In this document: piece after piece, positions 59,663 to 64,000 of the stretch
Layout of the letters: every line of letters begins with the position of its first letter
How positions within the stretch are numbered: the stretch's first letter is position 1
Assembly: GCF_020171345.1 (NCBI RefSeq)
Contig: NZ_JAIUZM010000001.1
Coordinates: 372,001 to 436,000 of the forward strand
Reading direction: 5' to 3'
Source of the DNA: Microbulbifer agarilyticus
GTDB lineage: Bacteria > Pseudomonadota > Gammaproteobacteria > Pseudomonadales > Cellvibrionaceae
Length of the DNA stretch: 64,000 nt
Notes under the pieces: generated by a model
What the model was told of the DNA's origin: nothing
Seen by the model: the letters and a program-made list of their open reading frames with translations, nothing else
The model's database searches: none
Program-made: the position numbers and the translations under genes

Positions 59663-61651
59663 TTAGAAACGCGTCGGCGGGATAAAGCTGCGCGGACGAT
59701 CCGTGGGCATCCGCCCGCTGGCGTTTGGCGCCTCGACCTCAAAGCGCAGTACGCCGAATGAGCCGGCACACGCCGGACTCAGGTTTTGCCCCCAGCCCTC
59801 GCCCGCGCACAGGGCGACAGGGGTAATGCCCCGCAGGTGATCATCGGCAGCGGCCCAGGCTTCCGGCAACAGCCCTTGCACCGCAGTGCTGGCCCGCGGG
59901 CGAATCAACGTCGAGCCAATGCGCCCGCGCTGCCCCTGCGCCACCACATAATCATCGGCGGAAGTAGGATTGAACGGACTGTTGGTGACGGCCACATCGC
60001 GCTCGATGCCATAGCGCAGGCTCATCATGGTTTCCTCGAACAGCATGGCGGTATCCTCCCAGGGAGAGCTATAGCTGTAGAAGGCGTTGGCGCTGTCCGG
60101 GAAAAAGAAATTCGCCACATCGATCGGGGTATAGCTTTGCTGCAACAGAGTCGCTTGAGCGCCGCGGTAACGCACATCCGCCAAGTCGTAGAGCTCCTGG
60201 GATGTCATCCCATTCACTGCAGTGACGGACGGATTCACGAAGTCACTTTTGTAGGCCTGGTTAAAGAAAATGTCGTCGAGAGCCAGTCCACCCTGAATTT
60301 TTGCCTGAGACATAGCGTCGTTGGCATGCGCCAGCTCGTGGTAAAGCAGAGATCCAAGGTCAACTTCCAGATCGAAGAAAGAGCGAGTCTCTCTCAGGTA
60401 AGACGGATAAAAAGGGAAGGCATAGTTGTTGTTTTTTACGTAGCGCCAGGGAGTTACGTATTGCAAATCACTACCAAAACCACTGCGATAATCTGGCTGC
60501 TCGTTAATAAGGTCACGTTCGCTGGGTGTTAGCCAGAGGCTATCAGGGTCAAGGTAGATTGCCCCGGTGAGGCTCCAATAGAAAGAGGGCCGCACATCAC
60601 TGGAAATCACGATGGCGGTGACCGAACGCAGCATCAGCGCAAAGTCATCGTAGGGGTCCAGCTCGCGAATAAACCGTTCAAAGCGCTCTCCCATCCAGTC
60701 GTGAGAGACCGCGACGTGATCCATAATCTGATCGACGGTAGGTGCATTACTGGTTAAGCCAATAATCGGCAAAGTTCGCAGGCTGCACAGGCTTTCTTCG
60801 GTCAATTGGTTGGAGTAAACACACTGGGCCAGCGCATCGCGATAAGGGCTATCGCTGCGATAGCTATACACCGGGTTTAGTGGTGACGTTTTCGCGCAAT
60901 ATTCACCATCGCCATCACAGAAAAACTCACTGGTAACCTCAGGGCGGTCCTGCACCACCACATACGCCACATCGGAGTAGGTACCGAAAGACGTCTCCAC
61001 CTCACCGCGAAAACGCATTACCTGATCACTATTCACCCGGGGTGCAGTCACAAAAATTACTGGCTCCCCGGAATCATCCTCCACAAGATCCGCCTGCGGG
61101 CCGGACTCCTGCACAAATCGCCATGAATTTACCGAGCCGGAATATTCGCTGAGATTCAGACGCAGGGAAAAGTCGGCCCCCTCGCTCACCGCCCGATCCG
61201 CGCGCAGCTGCACACGGGTGTGGTCGCTATTTGGTGCGACGGACATATCAAAAGTGCCCTGCACCTGATCACCGTCTTCATTCGAGGCCGTCAACTGAAA
61301 ACGATATTCGCCACTGAACGCGGTATCAAAACTGATTCCCGCCGTGCCATTGCCCGCCAGAGGTGTCACCACCGGCCCCGCCAGCTGCTCCCACTGGAAG
61401 CGGGTATAACCCTGCTCCGATAAGGTCGCGACTATACCCACGGCATTATCAACTTCCGCATTTGTATCCCCCGTGAGCGTCAAAACCGTGCTCGCAGGTG
61501 GCACTAGGGTACTATCGGGAGGCAGAGGGCCATCATTACCACCAGATCCGCCACCACAGGCCACAAGAGAAGCGGTACCCAGGATACACAGCGATTTACC
61601 CAGAACGCGCAAATAACGAACAGGGAAGGCGGAAGGACGGTATACGGACAT
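59663..61651 (-). CDS. lipoprotein with Ig-like repeats and a putative zinc-protease domain
   Basis: 662 aa. Lipobox SLVAC (Cys ~32) followed by a Gly/Asn/Pro-rich tether. Residues ~55-235 look like two Ig/PKD-type beta domains. The rest has the zinc-metalloprotease pattern LLYHELAHANDAMSQ (HExxH at about 440) with a downstream EDTAMLFEETMMS helix that could supply the third zinc ligand. Several Cys in the middle part may pair. I do not recognise a named family. Function inferred only: surface or periplasmic zinc peptidase. It is a single-gene unit between yhbY and pntB. Confidence 0.7.
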   Translation of the reverse strand: MSVYRPSAFPVRYLRVLGKSLCILGTASLVACGGGSGGNDGPLPPDSTLVPPASTVLTLTGDTNAEVDNAVGIVATLSEQGYTRFQWEQLAGPVVTPLAGNGTAGISFDTAFSGEYRFQLTASNEDGDQVQGTFDMSVAPNSDHTRVQLRADRAVSEGADFSLRLNLSEYSGSVNSWRFVQESGPQADLVEDDSGEPVIFVTAPRVNSDQVMRFRGEVETSFGTYSDVAYVVVQDRPEVTSEFFCDGDGEYCAKTSPLNPVYSYRSDSPYRDALAQCVYSNQLTEESLCSLRTLPIIGLTSNAPTVDQIMDHVAVSHDWMGERFERFIRELDPYDDFALMLRSVTAIVISSDVRPSFYWSLTGAIYLDPDSLWLTPSERDLINEQPDYRSGFGSDLQYVTPWRYVKNNNYAFPFYPSYLRETRSFFDLEVDLGSLLYHELAHANDAMSQAKIQGGLALDDIFFNQAYKSDFVNPSVTAVNGMTSQELYDLADVRYRGAQATLLQQSYTPIDVANFFFPDSANAFYSYSSPWEDTAMLFEETMMSLRYGIERDVAVTNSPFNPTSADDYVVAQGQRGRIGSTLIRPRASTAVQGLLPEAWAAADDHLRGITPVALCAGEGWGQNLSPACAGSFGVLRFEVEAPNASGRMPTDRPRSFIPPTRF

Positions 61652-61762
61652 GGTGGCTCCGTGCGTTTCGATGGTTTTTATAATTGGTACAGCCGATTAG
61701 ATTATCCCAGCTGCCCCGCAGGTAAAACCCCGTCTCGCTGTGACCCTCGTCAACATTCAGGC

Positions 61763-61799
61763 GAAAAAAAAGGCCCACCTTTCGGGGGGCCGTTTTTTG
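61763..61799 (-). terminator. rho-independent terminator after pntB
   Basis: Stem GGCCC/GGGCC with flanking A8 and T6 (AAAAAAAAGGCCCACCTTTCGG then GGGGCCGTTTTTTG). Lies 21 nt after the pntB stop on the minus strand. Confidence 0.8.
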
Positions 61800-61819
61800 T
61801 ACGAGTCGGGTCTGAAAAA

Positions 61820-63217
61820 TCAGGCCGGATTCATCTTACCCAGTACGCTCTGCAGACTCTCCTTCGCATCGCCAAACAGCATGCGCGAGTTGTCTTTATA
61901 GAACAGCGGGTTGGCAACACCGGCGTAGCCGGACGCCATGGAACGCTTCAGCACAACAACTTTTCCAGCCTTCCACACTTCCAGTACCGGCATGCCGGCG
62001 ATGGGTGAACCGGGCTTTTCCACCGCGTCGGGGTTCACTGTGTCGTTCGCACCGATTACCAGTACCAGATCGGTTTCCGGAAAATCATCGTTGATCTCTT
62101 CCATTTCCAGCACGATGTCGTAGGGCACATTGGCTTCCGCCAGCAACACGTTCATGTGTCCGGGCAGACGGCCCGCAACGGGGTGGATACCGAAGCGCAC
62201 GGTTTTGCCCGCTTTACGCAGCTTGTCGGTCAGATCGCTTACCGCTTGCTGCGCGTGGGCTACCGCCATGCCGAAACCGGGAACGATAACGATGTTCTTG
62301 GCCGCTTTCAGGTCATCCGCCAACTCATCGTGCGTAGTCGCAACCGCCTCGCCTTCGACCTCACTGTCACCACCGGCCACTTCACCATCGGAACCGAAAC
62401 CGCCCAGAATCACGCTGATAAAGGAACGGTTCATACCGCGACACATAATGTAACTGAGGATGGCACCGGAGGAGCCGACCAGGGCACCGATAACAATTAG
62501 CAGATCGTTGCTCAGCATAAAGCCAGTGGCCGCAGCGGCCCAGCCGGAGTAGCTGTTCAGCATGGAGATCACTACCGGCATATCCGCACCGCCGATCGCC
62601 GCGATCAAATGGATACCCAGCAACAGCGCGATACCCGTCATAACCAGCAGGTTAATGATGGTGGCATTGCTCACGTCCGCCGGAATGAACTGGGCACCCA
62701 GCACCACGCAGATCACCAGCGCGATCAGGTTCAGCCAGTGGCGTGCCGGCAGCATCAGCGGTTTACCCGAAATCAGGCCCTGCAGTTTGCCGAAGGCAAC
62801 GATGGAACCGGTCAGGGTGATGGCACCGATGAACACGCCGATATAAATCTCGGAGTTATGCACAATGTGTGCGGCACCTTCGAGATTAATGCGCGGGTCC
62901 AGGTAGCCGCCCCAGCCGATCAGCACCGCGGCCAGACCTACAAAGCTGTGTAGTAGCGCGACCAGCTGCGGCATCGCCGCCATCTCCACCTTGCGCGCCA
63001 GATGGATGCCAATCACCGCACCCACACCCATGGCAATCGCCACCGGCAGGTAGGCGCCAGAGGTAATACCGGCGACGGTGGCAATGATGGCCACCGCCAT
63101 ACCCACCATGCCGTAGTAGTTACCACGTCTTGCGGTCTCGTGCGCGGACAGTCCACCGAGGCTCAGAATAAACATCACCGCAGAGAACAGATAAGCCATG
63201 GAAATTACGCTATTCAT
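61820..63217 (-). CDS. pntB: NAD(P) transhydrogenase subunit beta
   Basis: 465 aa. Membrane part with about nine helices (1-265), then the soluble NADP(H)-binding domain ([42 protein letters not shown]). With PntA it uses the proton gradient to make NADPH from NADH. ATG at 63217. Only 12 nt separate it from the pntA stop. Confidence 0.98.
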   Translation of the reverse strand: MNSVISMAYLFSAVMFILSLGGLSAHETARRGNYYGMVGMAVAIIATVAGITSGAYLPVAIAMGVGAVIGIHLARKVEMAAMPQLVALLHSFVGLAAVLIGWGGYLDPRINLEGAAHIVHNSEIYIGVFIGAITLTGSIVAFGKLQGLISGKPLMLPARHWLNLIALVICVVLGAQFIPADVSNATIINLLVMTGIALLLGIHLIAAIGGADMPVVISMLNSYSGWAAAATGFMLSNDLLIVIGALVGSSGAILSYIMCRGMNRSFISVILGGFGSDGEVAGGDSEVEGEAVATTHDELADDLKAAKNIVIVPGFGMAVAHAQQAVSDLTDKLRKAGKTVRFGIHPVAGRLPGHMNVLLAEANVPYDIVLEMEEINDDFPETDLVLVIGANDTVNPDAVEKPGSPIAGMPVLEVWKAGKVVVLKRSMASGYAGVANPLFYKDNSRMLFGDAKESLQSVLGKMNPA

Positions 63218-63229
63218 GTCTCTTTCTCC

Positions 63230-64000
63230 TTAGCGACGGAACATTTTGAGCATACGGTGGGTAACAAAGAATCCACCGAAGATATTGATACTGGCGACCA
63301 GTACCGCAATAAACGCCATGACAGTGACAACGAAGGAACCGGTGGCCCCTACCTGCAACAAGGCACCGATAATCACAATGCCGGAGATAGCGTTGGTCAC
63401 ACTCATTAGCGGAGTGTGCAGCGCATGCGACACATTCCAGATCACCTGCCAGCCGATAAAGATGGCCAGAACAAACACCGTAAAATGGGCAACAAAGTCT
63501 GCCGGGGCAGATTTACCCAGTGCCAGCAGCAACAGGCCAGCAACGGCCCAGAAGGCAACCAGAGACAATGGGGAAGACTTCTTCTCCGGCTTTGGTTCCA
63601 CTTCGATCTGCGGCTCCGGCTGCTTTTGCTGGGGCGCGGCAGAAATTTTCGGCGGGGGTGGCGGCCAGGTGATTTCACCTTCCTTCACCACAGTGGCACC
63701 GCGAATAGCTTCGTCTTCGAAGTTGATTTCGATTTCACCGTTCTTTTCCGGTGTCATGTCCGTCAACAGATGGCACAGGTTGGTGGCATACAGGGTGGAA
63801 GACTGGGTAGCTGCGCGGCTGGCCAGATTGGTGTAGCCCAGAACGGTGACACCACTCTTGACCACCTTTTTATCGGCTTCGGTGAAGTCACAGTTACCGC
63901 CCATTTCCGCCGCCAGGTCCACCACCACAGAACCGTCGGCCATGGTTTCCACCATGTCCGCCAGCCACAGCTTCGGTGCCGGCTTGCCGGGGATCAGAGC
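63230..64000 (-). CDS. pntA: NAD(P) transhydrogenase subunit alpha, 3' part
   Basis: The gene runs off the right edge; 256 residues are visible. The end of the NAD(H)-binding domain ([17 protein letters not shown]) is followed by a Pro/Lys-rich linker ([20 protein letters not shown]) and four membrane helices (about 150-250 of the visible part), including [19 protein letters not shown]. The fused NAD domain plus helices is the undivided E. coli-type PntA, not the split PntAA/PntAB form. Confidence 0.95.
   Translation of the reverse strand, partial: ALIPGKPAPKLWLADMVETMADGSVVVDLAAEMGGNCDFTEADKKVVKSGVTVLGYTNLASRAATQSSTLYATNLCHLLTDMTPEKNGEIEINFEDEAIRGATVVKEGEITWPPPPPKISAAPQQKQPEPQIEVEPKPEKKSSPLSLVAFWAVAGLLLLALGKSAPADFVAHFTVFVLAIFIGWQVIWNVSHALHTPLMSVTNAISGIVIIGALLQVGATGSFVVTVMAFIAVLVASINIFGGFFVTHRMLKMFRR

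Overview
The window looks like a chromosomal segment of a moderately GC-rich marine-type gammaproteobacterium. The gene orders yhbY/rlmE-ftsH-folP-glmM-tpiA-secG-tRNA-Leu and tRNA-fMet-rimP-nusA-infB-rbfA-truB-rpsO-pnp, together with the large TonB-dependent receptor and huge surface proteins, suggest a Cellvibrionales relative such as Microbulbifer. That placement is inference from gene content only.

Layout. 1-5.6 kb: the 3' part of a TonB-dependent receptor, a TPR/transglutaminase-like lipoprotein, a POT-family peptide/H+ symporter and a TauE/SafE permease. 5.6-15.5 kb: the translation/RNA cluster on the minus strand (tRNA-fMet x2, rimP, nusA, infB, rbfA, truB, rpsO, pnp), with a sigma70-like promoter ahead of the tRNAs. 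15.8-42 kb: a 26-kb minus-strand block encoding a probable trans-envelope machine. It has a TolQ/ExbB/MotA-like channel protein, two ExbD/TolR-like proteins, an AgmX/PglI-type TonB-like protein, three TPR proteins, two small exported proteins, a 3516-aa DUF11-repeat exported protein, and a 1720-aa outer-membrane protein with three OmpA-like domains and a long beta-rich C-terminus. 42.3-45.4 kb: molybdopterin synthesis genes moaABCDE behind a Moco RNA motif. 45.6-50.8 kb: pyruvate kinase, glycerate 2-kinase, an NCS2 purine permease and a YeeN-type regulator. 50.9-52.6 kb: an orphan, AT-richer T6SS amidase effector/immunity pair (Tae4/Tai4) and msrA. 52.6-59.6 kb: tRNA-Leu, secG, tpiA, glmM, folP, ftsH, rlmE and divergent yhbY. 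59.7-64 kb: a lipoprotein with a HELAH zinc-protease motif, pntB and the 3' part of pntA.

Two themes stand out. First, the two housekeeping blocks are normally one continuous run in pseudomonad-like genomes (secG-tRNA-Leu-tRNA-fMet-rimP). Here about 37 kb lies between tRNA-Leu and tRNA-fMet, and the breakpoint carries two fMet genes plus a broken third copy. Second, the inserted 15.8-42 kb block resembles the core of the Myxococcus Agl/Glt (gliding) and Nfs machines, but is joined to a giant DUF11 protein and a giant OmpA/barrel protein. Most of its genes overlap or abut start-to-stop. One ExbD paralogue has Asn where the proton-carrying Asp should be. This is the best candidate in the window for a little-described system.
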